From Firmicutes bacterium UBA7523 (GTDB taxonomy: Bacteria; Bacillota; Dethiobacteria; Dethiobacterales; Dethiobacteraceae): a stretch of DNA of 12,340 nucleotides. Each line of letters begins with the position of its first letter. The stretch's first letter is position 1. This document shows positions 1 to 8,100 of this stretch, in pieces. Location of the stretch: positions 1-12,340 of the forward strand of contig DLMZ01000001.1 of NCBI GenBank assembly GCA_002479415.1, written 5' to 3'. The notes below the pieces were generated by a model. That model saw only the letters and a program-made list of their open reading frames with translations. It searched no databases and was not told the DNA's origin. A program made the translations under genes and the position numbers.

Positions 1-100
1 CTCCTCGACGCACAAGTAGTGCGACTGCGGGGCTTCGCTCCCTACGGCCTCGATTAGCTTGCTTCTTGGCGCAACACGCCGGGAAGCCAATAAGCGGCCT
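1..100. repeat. G+C-rich palindromic intergenic element (candidate dispersed repeat)
   Basis: This non-coding stretch lies downstream of rpsG and is visibly richer in G+C than the surrounding intergenic DNA. It holds two inverted repeats. The first is CGCAC (9-13) with GTGCG (19-23). The second is a long imperfect hairpin over 57-95: GCTT pairs with AAGC, GCTTC (61-65) with GAAGC (83-87), and GGCG (68-71) with CGCC (77-80). There is no T-run after the long hairpin on the minus strand, so it is not a standard terminator for rpsG. No ATG occurs on either strand in 1-133, so the expected fusA start is not visible. The style (palindromes, high G+C, intergenic) suggests a repeat family, but only one copy is in this window, so repeat status is inferred. 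It may continue past position 1. Confidence 0.4.
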
Positions 101-133
101 ACTCTTTGTTCTCGGTCGTCTCCACTTGCTTTT

Positions 134-604
134 CTACCAACGGTAGTGAGCGAATGCTTTGTTGGCTTCAGCCATACGGTGCGTATCTTCCTTCTTTTTA
201 AAGGAACCGCCAGTATTGTTCACAGCATCCATCAGTTCTGCTGCCAGCCGTTCAGCCATAGTTTTCTCGCCGCGATCTCTGGAATACTTAACAATCCAGC
301 GAAGAGCAAGGATGTTACGTCGATGAGAGGAAACTTCCACGGGAACTTGGTAGTTAGCACCACCAACGCGGCGAGCTTTAACTTCCAGCACAGGGGAAAC
401 GTTCTTCACAGCAGCATCAAAAACCTCATGTGGGTTGCGGCCAGTTTTTTCACTGATAATATCCATAGCATCATAAAAAATTGCTTGAGCAACTCCCTTT
501 TTGCCGTCCAGCATTAAAGAGTTGATAAACTTGGCTACCAGCTTTGAGTTATAAATCGGATCGGGTAAAATATCCCGTTTAGTAACAGGTCCTTTGCGTG
601 GCAT
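134..604 (-). CDS. rpsG: 30S ribosomal protein S7
   Basis: Primary binder of the 3' major domain of 16S rRNA; it organises the head of the small subunit and contacts tRNA at the E site. The 156-residue product has the usual S7 length. It starts MPRKGPVTKRDILPDP, and carries the family's beta-hairpin motif RRVGGANYQVPVEV at residues 78-91 and a basic C-terminal part ending in HYRW. The ATG at 602-604 has a clear AGGGAGGTA ribosome-binding site at 615-623, ten bases upstream. It follows rpsL by 81 bp, the normal str-operon order. S7 is the translational autoregulator of this operon in E. coli; whether that holds here is open (see the hairpin at 666-681). The usual next gene, fusA, does not begin within the remaining 133 bp. 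Confidence 0.98.
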   Translation of the reverse strand: MPRKGPVTKRDILPDPIYNSKLVAKFINSLMLDGKKGVAQAIFYDAMDIISEKTGRNPHEVFDAAVKNVSPVLEVKARRVGGANYQVPVEVSSHRRNILALRWIVKYSRDRGEKTMAERLAAELMDAVNNTGGSFKKKEDTHRMAEANKAFAHYRW

Positions 605-665
605 ATTCTAAAAATACCTCCCTTCGATAATAGGATGCAGGGAATCCGCGGCAACGAAGTAATGC

Positions 666-681
666 GCCGCTTTTCAGCAGC
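666..681 (-). other. GAAA-capped hairpin in the rpsL-rpsG intercistronic region
   Basis: In the mRNA, GCUGCU and AGCGGC form a 6-bp stem (one U-G pair) closed by a GAAA tetraloop, four bases after the rpsL stop codon. In E. coli the S12-S7 intercistronic mRNA is the S7 autoregulatory target. Position and a stable GNRA-type cap make this a candidate for a similar role, but I could not match it to a defined S7 site, and the pairing is short. Confidence 0.4.
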
Positions 682-685
682 CTGC

Positions 686-1060
686 TTACTTCTTCTTACG
701 CTTAGTACCATACTTCGAACGCGACTGATTGCGGTTTTCCACTCCAGACGAATCTAAAGCACCGCGTACTAAGTGATAACGGACACCAGGTAAATCCTTG
801 ACCCTGCCGCCGCGCACTAGCACAACAGAGTGCTCCTGAAGATTGTGTCCAATACCAGGAATATACGTTGTTACCTCAATTCCGTTTGTTAGGCGGACAC
901 GGGCAATTTTACGAAGCGCCGAATTAGGCTTCTTAGGCGTAGTAGTTGAAACACGGGTACATACACCACGCTTCTGTGGAGATTCATCCAGCGCGGGGGC
1001 GGTAGATTTTTTAATTACATCCTGTCTTCCCTTGCGGACTAATTGGTTTAAGGTAGGCAT
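686..1060 (-). CDS. rpsL: 30S ribosomal protein S12
   Basis: Decoding-centre protein of the small subunit, controlling accuracy and contacting the A-site codon-anticodon helix. The 124-residue product contains the signature TTTPKKPNSALRK, with Lys43, and GGRVKDLPGVRYH, with Lys88. Both are the wild-type residues where streptomycin-resistance substitutions usually fall, so the target looks streptomycin-sensitive. Asp89 is the residue that RimO methylthiolates in E. coli. The C-terminus is the usual basic SRSKYGTKRKKK. The ATG at 1058-1060 has an excellent ribosome-binding site, AAGGAGGTGG, at 1067-1076. It lies between the L7Ae-family gene and rpsG, the standard Bacillota arrangement. Confidence 0.99.
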   Translation of the reverse strand: MPTLNQLVRKGRQDVIKKSTAPALDESPQKRGVCTRVSTTTPKKPNSALRKIARVRLTNGIEVTTYIPGIGHNLQEHSVVLVRGGRVKDLPGVRYHLVRGALDSSGVENRNQSRSKYGTKRKKK

Positions 1061-1100
1061 TCCACTCCACCTCCTTCCTGAACATTCAAAGTATGATGCT

Positions 1101-1123
1101 CCTCCGCCTGTAACAGGCGGAGG
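1101..1123 (-). other. Perfect 10-bp GC-rich hairpin between rplGB and rpsL
   Basis: Positions 1101-1110 and 1114-1123 are exact inverted repeats (CCTCCGCCTG and CAGGCGGAGG) around a three-base loop. In the minus-strand transcript the hairpin begins eight bases after the rplGB stop codon. It is followed by GAGCATCATAC rather than by a U-run, so it should not end transcription strongly in the sense direction. A role in mRNA 3'-end protection, processing or translation of rpsL is more likely. Its 5' arm contains CCUCC, which could also pair with the rpsL Shine-Dalgarno about 40 bases downstream. Confidence 0.6.
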
Positions 1124-1131
1124 GCAAAATT

Positions 1132-1383
1132 TTAATCTTTTAGTATAGCGGACATAGCCGCTTTAACTTTTATATTGCAAGCCTTGCCCAGTTCTTCCAT
1201 TGTTTCAGCATAGACAACCGGAACGCCATTAGCCGCACAAGCTTCCAAAACCGGCCGCAGAATACGCTCCTCAGCGTCTTTCGCGACAAAAACCTTGACT
1301 GCTTTTCCCGACTCAATGGCTTTTGAGGTTTGCTTTGTGCCTGTCACAATTATGCGTGCGTCTTTAAGACAATCAAGAGCCAT
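1132..1383 (-). CDS. rplGB: L7Ae-family K-turn RNA-binding protein (YbxF type)
   Basis: Small RNA-binding protein of the L7Ae/L30e/S12e/Gadd45 family, called YbxF or RplGB in Bacillus subtilis, where it binds kink-turn RNA and is thought to associate with ribosomes. The 83-residue product carries the family marks GTKQTSKAI (residues 15-23), VAKDA (33-37) and LGKAC (65-69), the last in the region that reads the kink-turn. The ATG at 1381-1383 follows a GGAGGT site eight or nine bases upstream. Its place between rpoC and rpsL is the conserved location in Bacillota and supports the assignment over the paralogue YlxQ, which sits in the nusA-infB operon. A promoter directly upstream (1423-1452) should make it the first gene of an rplGB-rpsL-rpsG unit, besides any readthrough from rpoC. 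Confidence 0.95.
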   Translation of the reverse strand: MALDCLKDARIIVTGTKQTSKAIESGKAVKVFVAKDAEERILRPVLEACAANGVPVVYAETMEELGKACNIKVKAAMSAILKD

Positions 1384-1422
1384 GCCTTACCTCCGTAACT
1401 ATTGGCAAACAGACACTTTGTT

Positions 1423-1452
1423 ATTCTATCACCAATTATCCCCGCTTGTCAA
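1423..1452 (-). promoter_or_regulatory. Sigma-A type promoter for rplGB-rpsL-rpsG
   Basis: On the minus strand a perfect -35 TTGACA (1447-1452) is followed after 18 bp by TAGAAT (1423-1428), five of six to consensus. The -10 box is preceded by TGA, giving an extended -10. Start of transcription is expected near 1416, about 33 bases before the rplGB ATG. The -35 box lies only four bases after the rpoC stop codon, and I see no terminator between rpoC and this promoter, so the unit is probably fed from both. Confidence 0.8.
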
Positions 1453-1456
1453 TAAA

Positions 1457-4400
1457 TTAATCTGCGTCTTCGACATCAATTAAATCAGCGTCGAGCAGCG
1501 CTTCTTCTTTCGGAATAGAGCCTATCAATTCGTCATAATAATTAGCTCCGTCAGGACCCATTGACTTAATGCGGATATTACGATAGCGGGACATTCCTGT
1601 TCCGGCAGGAACCAATTTTCCTATAATCACATTTTCTTTCAATCCTAGCAAAGGATCACTCTTACCCTTTATAGCCGCCTCTGTCAGTACACGGGTGGTT
1701 TCCTGGAAGGATGCGGCCGACAGGAAGGAATCAGTTGCCAACGACGCTTTAGTGATACCAAGCAGCAGTGCACGTGCCACAGCAGCCTCGCCGCCTTCAT
1801 TTATGACTGCTTCATTCTTCTCGTCAAAGTTGAATATATCCACTAAGCTGCCGGGAAGAAGATCTGTATCGCCTGCGTCTTCAACCTTAACCTTTTTCAG
1901 CATTTGCCTAATCATTACCTCAATATGCTTGTCATTAATATCAACACCCTGCAAACGATATACACGCTGCACCTCTTGCAAGAGGTAAATCTGTACGCCG
2001 CGCGGACCTTTCACCTTGAGAAGATCATGTGGGTTTACAGAGCCTTCTGTTAGTTCCTGTCCGGCTTCTACCTCTTCGCCGTCCTTAATCTTAAGACGTG
2101 AACCATAAGGAATGAGATACGACTTGGCTTCACCGTGCTCCGGGGTTACCTTGATTTCGCGGCGTTGCCTTGACTCTATCACCTGAACGATACCGTCAAC
2201 TTCTGAAATAACCGCCAAGCCCTTGGGCTTACGTGCCTCAAATAGCTCTTCAACCCGCGGCAAACCCTGGGTTATATCGTCACCCGCCACACCACCGGTA
2301 TGGAAAGTCCGCATCGTCAGCTGTGTTCCCGGCTCACCGATGGACTGTGCGGCAATAATGCCTACCGCCTCGCCGACGTCAACAATTCTGCCTGTGGCAA
2401 GATTGCGTCCATAGCAGCGTACGCAAACGCCATGCTGCGTTTTGCAGGTCAGCACTGAACGAATATGAATATCAGTAATGCCTTTATTAATAATTGTGTC
2501 GGCCATATCCTCATCTATGAAGTCATTTTTGGCAACAAGAAGAGTGCCCTTCTCAGGGTCAAAAATGTCTGCCATAGCATACCGGCCGTTAATTCTGTCA
2601 TGCAAGTCTTCAATCACTTCATTGCCGTCACGTATTTCGGAAACGGTAATACCCTGCTGTGTGCCGCAATCGATTTCTCGAATAATTACATCTTGAGCCA
2701 CATCAACCAGGCGTCTGGTAAGGTAACCTGAGTCAGCCGTCTTTAGCGCTGTATCGGCCAGACCTTTCCGGGCACCGTGTGTGGAAATAAAGTATTCCAA
2801 CACGGTAAGGCCCTCACGGAAGTTAGCCTTAATAGGCAAGTCAATAATCCGTCCTGTCGGGTCGGCCATTAGGCCCCGCATCCCAGCAAGCTGAGTAATC
2901 TGCGATATGTTACCACGAGCACCGGAGTTGGCCATCATGTATATGGGATTAAAGCGATCCAATGAACCCATCAGAGCTTTCGTTACATCATCTTTGGCTT
3001 TAGTCCAAATTTCAATTACATGGTCATAACGCTCTTCCTCGGTAATCAAACCCCGGCGAAACTGGGTTTCAATTTTGACAACTTCTTTTTCTGCAGCTGC
3101 CAAGATATCTTTTTTCGCCAAAGGAACAGTGATGTCGTCAATAGCAACCGTAGCCCCTGCCCGTGTGGCATATTTAAAGCCTAACGCTTTAATGTTGTCG
3201 AGAATCTCTGCAGTCCGCGTACTGCCGTATTTACGGTAACAAAGAGCGATGATACTGCCTAGAAATCCTTTTTTTACAGCATCGGCTATTTCGTGATTGC
3301 GAATGATTTCCGATATATCCGTACCCCTGCTTACAATGAAATCATCGTCATCTATGGGGTTTTTAAAGCTAGGATTATTAATATAAGGAAAATCGTCCGG
3401 GAATATTTCGTTAAAAATTAACTTGCCCACAGTTGTGATAAAGAGTTTGGAGCCGGATGCACGCCGCATCTCCTCCCGTCCCCTAAATAGCTTGGGATAA
3501 GTATCAACGTTAACAGCAATGCGCGCATGGAGCTCGATGGCATCCATATGATAAGCTAAAATTGCTTCTGAGGCAGAAACAAAGATTTTGCCCTCGCCCT
3601 TAGCTCCTTCTTTTTCAACAGTCAAATAGTAACAGCCCATGACCATATCCTGGGTAGGAGTAGTAACCGGACGTCCGTCTTTTGGGTTTAAAATATTGTG
3701 GGCAGATAGCATAAGTAAGCGCGCCTCAGACTGAGCTTCCGCAGAGAGCGGAACGTGAACCGCCATTTGGTCACCGTCAAAGTCGGCGTTATACGCAGTA
3801 CACACTAAGGGATGGATTTTAATCGCTCGTCCCTCAACCAATACCGGTTCAAACGCCTGAATCCCAAGGCGGTGCAATGTAGGCGCTCTGTTCAAGAGAA
3901 CAGGATGGTCACGAATTACTTCTTCAAGCACGCCCCAAACTTCCGGCCGAACCTTTTCAACCATGCGCTTAGCGCTCTTTATGTTATGTGCGAGTCCGTC
4001 ATTAACCAATCGCTTCATAACAAAAGGCTTGAAAAGCTCCAAAGCCATTTCTTTAGGCAAACCACACTGATACAGCTTTAACTCAGGGCCTACAACAATT
4101 ACGGAACGGCCTGAATAATCAACCCGCTTACCTAGCAAGTTCTGGCGAAAACGGCCTTGTTTACCTTTAAGCATGTCAGAAAGCGATTTTAGGGGCCTAT
4201 TCCCCGGACCGGTAACCGGCCGGCCACGGCGGCCGTTATCGATTAAAGCGTCAACAGCTTCCTGCAGCATCCGCTTCTCATTGCGGACAATAATATCGGG
4301 GGCGCCTAAATCTAGGAGCCTCTTTAGTCGGTTATTCCTATTGATAACACGACGATATAGATCGTTTAAATCCGAAGTGGCAAAACGTCCACCGTCAAGC

Positions 4401-5146
4401 TGAACCATTGGCCGCAAATCCGGTGGAATTACAGGAATAACATCCAGCACCATCCAAGAAGGACGGTTGCCCGAAAGTCTAAAGGCTTCAGCTACTTCTA
4501 GGCGGCGAACGGCACGAACCTTCTTCTGCCCCGACGCAGTCCGCAGTTCAGCCCTTAAATCTTTAACCATCTGCTCCAGGTTAATTTCATCTAACAGCTT
4601 TTTTATTGCCTCCGCACCCATTTCGGCCCTAAACCCGCGGCCGGAGCGGAAAAGATGGTCATACTTCTCACGGTGTTCCCTATATTCCATTTCGGTAAGC
4701 AATTGCTTTTTCACTAAGCCGGTATCACCTGGGTCGATAACAACATAGGCGGCAAAATAAAGGACCTTCTCCAAAGCACGAGGCGACATATCCATCAATA
4801 AGCCCATGCGGCTGGGAATTCCTTTGAAGTACCAAATGTGGGAAACCGGAGCAGCTAGCTCAATATGCCCCATTCTTTCCCGTCTTACTTTGGCTCTAGT
4901 CACCTCTACGCCACAGCGGTCACAAACAGTCCCTTTGTATCGTACACGCTTGTACTTGCCGCAATGACACTCCCAATCTTTTTGCGGTCCAAAAATCTTT
5001 TCGCAAAAGAGTCCTTCCCGCTCAGGCTTAAGTGTCCGGTAATTAATAGTCTCCGGCTTTTTAACTTCACCGCGAGACCAGGCGCGAATTTGCTCGGGAG
5101 ACGCCAGACCTATCTTTAAGGCATCAAAATTATTTACATCCAGCAA
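1457..5146 (-). CDS. rpoC: DNA-directed RNA polymerase subunit beta'
   Basis: Largest core subunit of RNA polymerase, holding the active-site magnesium. Numbering from the TTG at 5144-5146 (1229 residues): an N-terminal zinc site with Cys60, Cys62, Cys75 and Cys78; the catalytic NADFDGDQMAVH with Asp455, Asp457 and Asp459; a second zinc site with Cys827, Cys901, Cys908 and Cys911; and the trigger loop around MRTFHTGG with Met945 and His949. A GTG at 5150-5152 would add two residues. However, the GGGAGG site at 5155-5160 is only two bases from GTG and eight from TTG. The TTG start also gives MLDVNNF, the same N-terminus as B. subtilis RpoC, so TTG is preferred. It follows rpoB by 29 bp in one operon. 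The protein is about 30 residues longer than the 1199-residue Bacillus protein, partly from an acidic C-terminal end (DADLIDVEDAD). Confidence 0.98.
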   Translation of the reverse strand: MLDVNNFDALKIGLASPEQIRAWSRGEVKKPETINYRTLKPEREGLFCEKIFGPQKDWECHCGKYKRVRYKGTVCDRCGVEVTRAKVRRERMGHIELAAPVSHIWYFKGIPSRMGLLMDMSPRALEKVLYFAAYVVIDPGDTGLVKKQLLTEMEYREHREKYDHLFRSGRGFRAEMGAEAIKKLLDEINLEQMVKDLRAELRTASGQKKVRAVRRLEVAEAFRLSGNRPSWMVLDVIPVIPPDLRPMVQLDGGRFATSDLNDLYRRVINRNNRLKRLLDLGAPDIIVRNEKRMLQEAVDALIDNGRRGRPVTGPGNRPLKSLSDMLKGKQGRFRQNLLGKRVDYSGRSVIVVGPELKLYQCGLPKEMALELFKPFVMKRLVNDGLAHNIKSAKRMVEKVRPEVWGVLEEVIRDHPVLLNRAPTLHRLGIQAFEPVLVEGRAIKIHPLVCTAYNADFDGDQMAVHVPLSAEAQSEARLLMLSAHNILNPKDGRPVTTPTQDMVMGCYYLTVEKEGAKGEGKIFVSASEAILAYHMDAIELHARIAVNVDTYPKLFRGREEMRRASGSKLFITTVGKLIFNEIFPDDFPYINNPSFKNPIDDDDFIVSRGTDISEIIRNHEIADAVKKGFLGSIIALCYRKYGSTRTAEILDNIKALGFKYATRAGATVAIDDITVPLAKKDILAAAEKEVVKIETQFRRGLITEEERYDHVIEIWTKAKDDVTKALMGSLDRFNPIYMMANSGARGNISQITQLAGMRGLMADPTGRIIDLPIKANFREGLTVLEYFISTHGARKGLADTALKTADSGYLTRRLVDVAQDVIIREIDCGTQQGITVSEIRDGNEVIEDLHDRINGRYAMADIFDPEKGTLLVAKNDFIDEDMADTIINKGITDIHIRSVLTCKTQHGVCVRCYGRNLATGRIVDVGEAVGIIAAQSIGEPGTQLTMRTFHTGGVAGDDITQGLPRVEELFEARKPKGLAVISEVDGIVQVIESRQRREIKVTPEHGEAKSYLIPYGSRLKIKDGEEVEAGQELTEGSVNPHDLLKVKGPRGVQIYLLQEVQRVYRLQGVDINDKHIEVMIRQMLKKVKVEDAGDTDLLPGSLVDIFNFDEKNEAVINEGGEAAVARALLLGITKASLATDSFLSAASFQETTRVLTEAAIKGKSDPLLGLKENVIIGKLVPAGTGMSRYRNIRIKSMGPDGANYYDELIGSIPKEEALLDADLIDVEDAD

Positions 5147-5154
5147 GGGCACTT

Positions 5155-5160
5155 CCTCCC
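5155..5160 (-). promoter_or_regulatory. Shine-Dalgarno that decides the rpoC start
   Basis: The mRNA reads GGGAGG here, in the 3' part of the rpoB-rpoC gap. Spacing is two bases to the in-frame GTG (5150-5152) and eight to the in-frame TTG (5144-5146). Only the TTG is at a normal distance. Confidence 0.7.
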
Positions 5161-5175
5161 TTTCTTATTCTTAAC

Positions 5176-8100
5176 CTAATCTTCTTCATCGTCATCAATA
5201 TCATCGGCAAACTCGTCAAAACGCTTACGGCGGCTCGTAAATCCATAGTCATCATCTTCCTCATCATCTTCCAACTCGTTCAAATCATCTTCCATTACAT
5301 CCATATCCTCTTCATCTAAATCTTCTACTAAAGAGATATCATCATTAGTGTCATCGCTGCCGAGAAGAGAAATCTTATCGAGATCGTCATCTGCAAAATC
5401 TTCAGTTTCTTCTTCAGAGTCATTCTCTACGTAGAGAGGCAAGCCCATGTCCTTGTCTACCTTATCCTCGTCTTCCGTCCCCTCAATGTTCACCCCAAGA
5501 TCTCTGAGTTCTGCATCATCTTCACTTTCCCTAATTTCCATCTCGCCATCTTCATTTGATACAATCTTGACGTCCATACCCAAGCTTTGCAATTCCTTAA
5601 CCAAAACTTTAAAGGACTCGGGTACACCGGGCTCAGGAATATTCTCTCCTTTGACAATTGCCTCATATGTTTTAACCCGTCCAACTACATCATCCGACTT
5701 AACAGTGAGAATTTCCTGAAGAGTATATGCTGCTCCATACGCCTCCAGCGCCCAAACCTCCATCTCACCAAATCTCTGGCCTCCAAATTGCGCTTTACCA
5801 CCAAGTGGCTGCTGAGTCACCAGAGAGTAGGGTCCTGTTGAACGAGCGTGAATTTTATCGTCAACCAAATGAGCCAATTTCAGCATATAAACATAACCCA
5901 CGGTTATCTCATTGTCAAAACGTTCGCCGGTTCTGCCGTCATACATCACAGTTTTGCCGTTACGCGGCAAGCCTGCTTCCAAAAAGCTGTTCATAACGTC
6001 TTCTTCCGTGGCACCATCAAAAACTGGTGAAGCAACATGAATGCCCAGTGTCTTTGCTGCCCAACCCAAATGAGTTTCTAATATCTGTCCAATATTCATC
6101 CGGGATGGTACACCAAGGGGGTTCAGCACGATTTCAATGGGAGTCCCGTCTGGCAGGAAAGGCATATCCGCCTCCGGCATTATACGGGCAATGACACCTT
6201 TGTTACCATGGCGTCCCGCCATTTTATCCCCTTCGGAAATTTTTCTCTTCTGGGCCACATAAGCGCGAACCAGTTGATTCACACCGGGAGGAAGTTCGTC
6301 CCCCTGCTCACGGGTAAATACTTTCACATCTACAACCATACCAGATTCACCATGCGGCACACGGAGCGAGGTATCGCGTACTTCTCTGGCTTTTTCACCG
6401 AAAATTGCACGTAATAATCGCTCTTCTGCAGTCAACTCCGTTTCTCCTTTAGGAGTTACTTTGCCAACTAGAATATCTCCGGCTCTTACTTCGGCACCGA
6501 CACGAATAATGCCGTTTTCATCCAAATCCTTTAGCGCATCTTCACCTACGTTGGGAATATCTCGGGTAATTTCTTCGGGACCCAGCTTGGTATCGCGAGC
6601 TTCAGATTCATACTCTTCAATGTGAATAGAAGTGAAAACATCTTCTTTTACCGCTTTTTGGCTGAGCAAAATTGCGTCTTCGTAATTATAGCCTTCCCAA
6701 GGCATGAACGCTACAAGAATATTACGACCAATTGCCAATTCGCCCTGGTCTGTCGATGGTCCGTCGGCAATAACCTCTCCGTCCTTAACCTGCTGCCCCT
6801 TCTTCACAATGGGACGCTGGTTCATGCATGTGCCTTGGTTTGAACGCTTGAATTTTTGCAATGTATATATATCACAACCCCGGGGATAGCTTTCCTTAGG
6901 TTCACCGGGAGATACTTCACCTGTACGTCCGTTTATAATTCTGTTTGGCGCTTCAGGATCTACCGTCCGGCGAATCATAATTGTATCTGCTGTTGCATAA
7001 ACAATTTCCCCGCCGTTTTTCGCCCGTACCACCACACCGGAATCTCTGGCCGTCTTAGCCTCCATGCCCGTTCCAACCAAAGGCGCTTCAGTACGCAATA
7101 AGGGTACTGCCTGGCGTTGCATGTTAGAGCCCATTAATGCCCTGTTTGCATCATCGTTTTCCAGAAAAGGAATCAAAGCTGTTGCCACAGAAACCAACTG
7201 CTTTGGAGAAACATCCATGAAATCAATCTGATTCGGCGGACGAACCACAGTTTCATGCCTATAGCGGCAGGTAACGCGTTCAGCCATAAAGTGCCCTTCA
7301 TCATCGAGGAGCGCATTTGCTTGGGCAACACTATAGTTATCCTCATCATCTGCGGTCAAATAAACAATTTCTTCTGTAACACGGCCCTTATCCTTATCGA
7401 CCTTTCGGTACGGAGTTTCAATAAAACCATACTCGTTAATCCGTCCAAATGTACTAAGCGAACCTATCAAACCAATGTTCGGCCCTTCCGGAGTCTCAAT
7501 GGGGCACATTCTGCCGTAATGTGAATGGTGAACGTCTCGAACTTCAAAACCGGCACGCTCACGACTCAAACCACCGGGTCCCAAAGCACTCAAGCGCCTT
7601 TTATGCGTCAATTCGGCAAGGGGATTAGTCTGATCCATAAACTGAGACAATTGGCTGGAACCAAAAAATTCTTTAATCGCTGCAATAACGGGACGGATAT
7701 TAATCAATGCCTGAGGCGTAATGGCCTCTACATCCTGAATTGTCATACGCTCGCGCACAACACGCTCCATCCGCGATAAACCGATGCGAAACTGGTTTTG
7801 AAGCAGCTCTCCTACACTTCGCAGACGGCGGTTACCTAAATGGTCAATATCGTCAGTATGGCCTAGACCATCCATCAGGTTTAATAGATAACCAATTGCT
7901 GCGACGATATCTTCTCTGGTTAAATGCTTAATAGCCGGCGCTATTCCTTCATTACTCCTTACTGTAACGTGCCGCTCATTTGCAGCCACACGCACGCGGG
8001 TAACACCCTTTTCCTCAAAAATACGTGCCTTATCCATATTCACAGCTTCGCCGGCCTGCGATAAAATATTACCCTCTGCGTCAATAACATTCTCAACCAA

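Noticed and set aside
1..133. Start of fusA.
   Set aside because: There is no ATG on either strand and no recognisable GTPase N-terminus.
59..517. Long open frames on the plus strand across rpsG, rpoC, rpoB, rplL and rplK.
   Set aside because: They lie opposite highly conserved genes, show no family resemblance, and mostly lack ribosome-binding sites.
1101..1134. Terminator of the rpoC-rplGB transcript.
   Set aside because: No U-run follows the hairpin in the sense direction, and essential genes follow.
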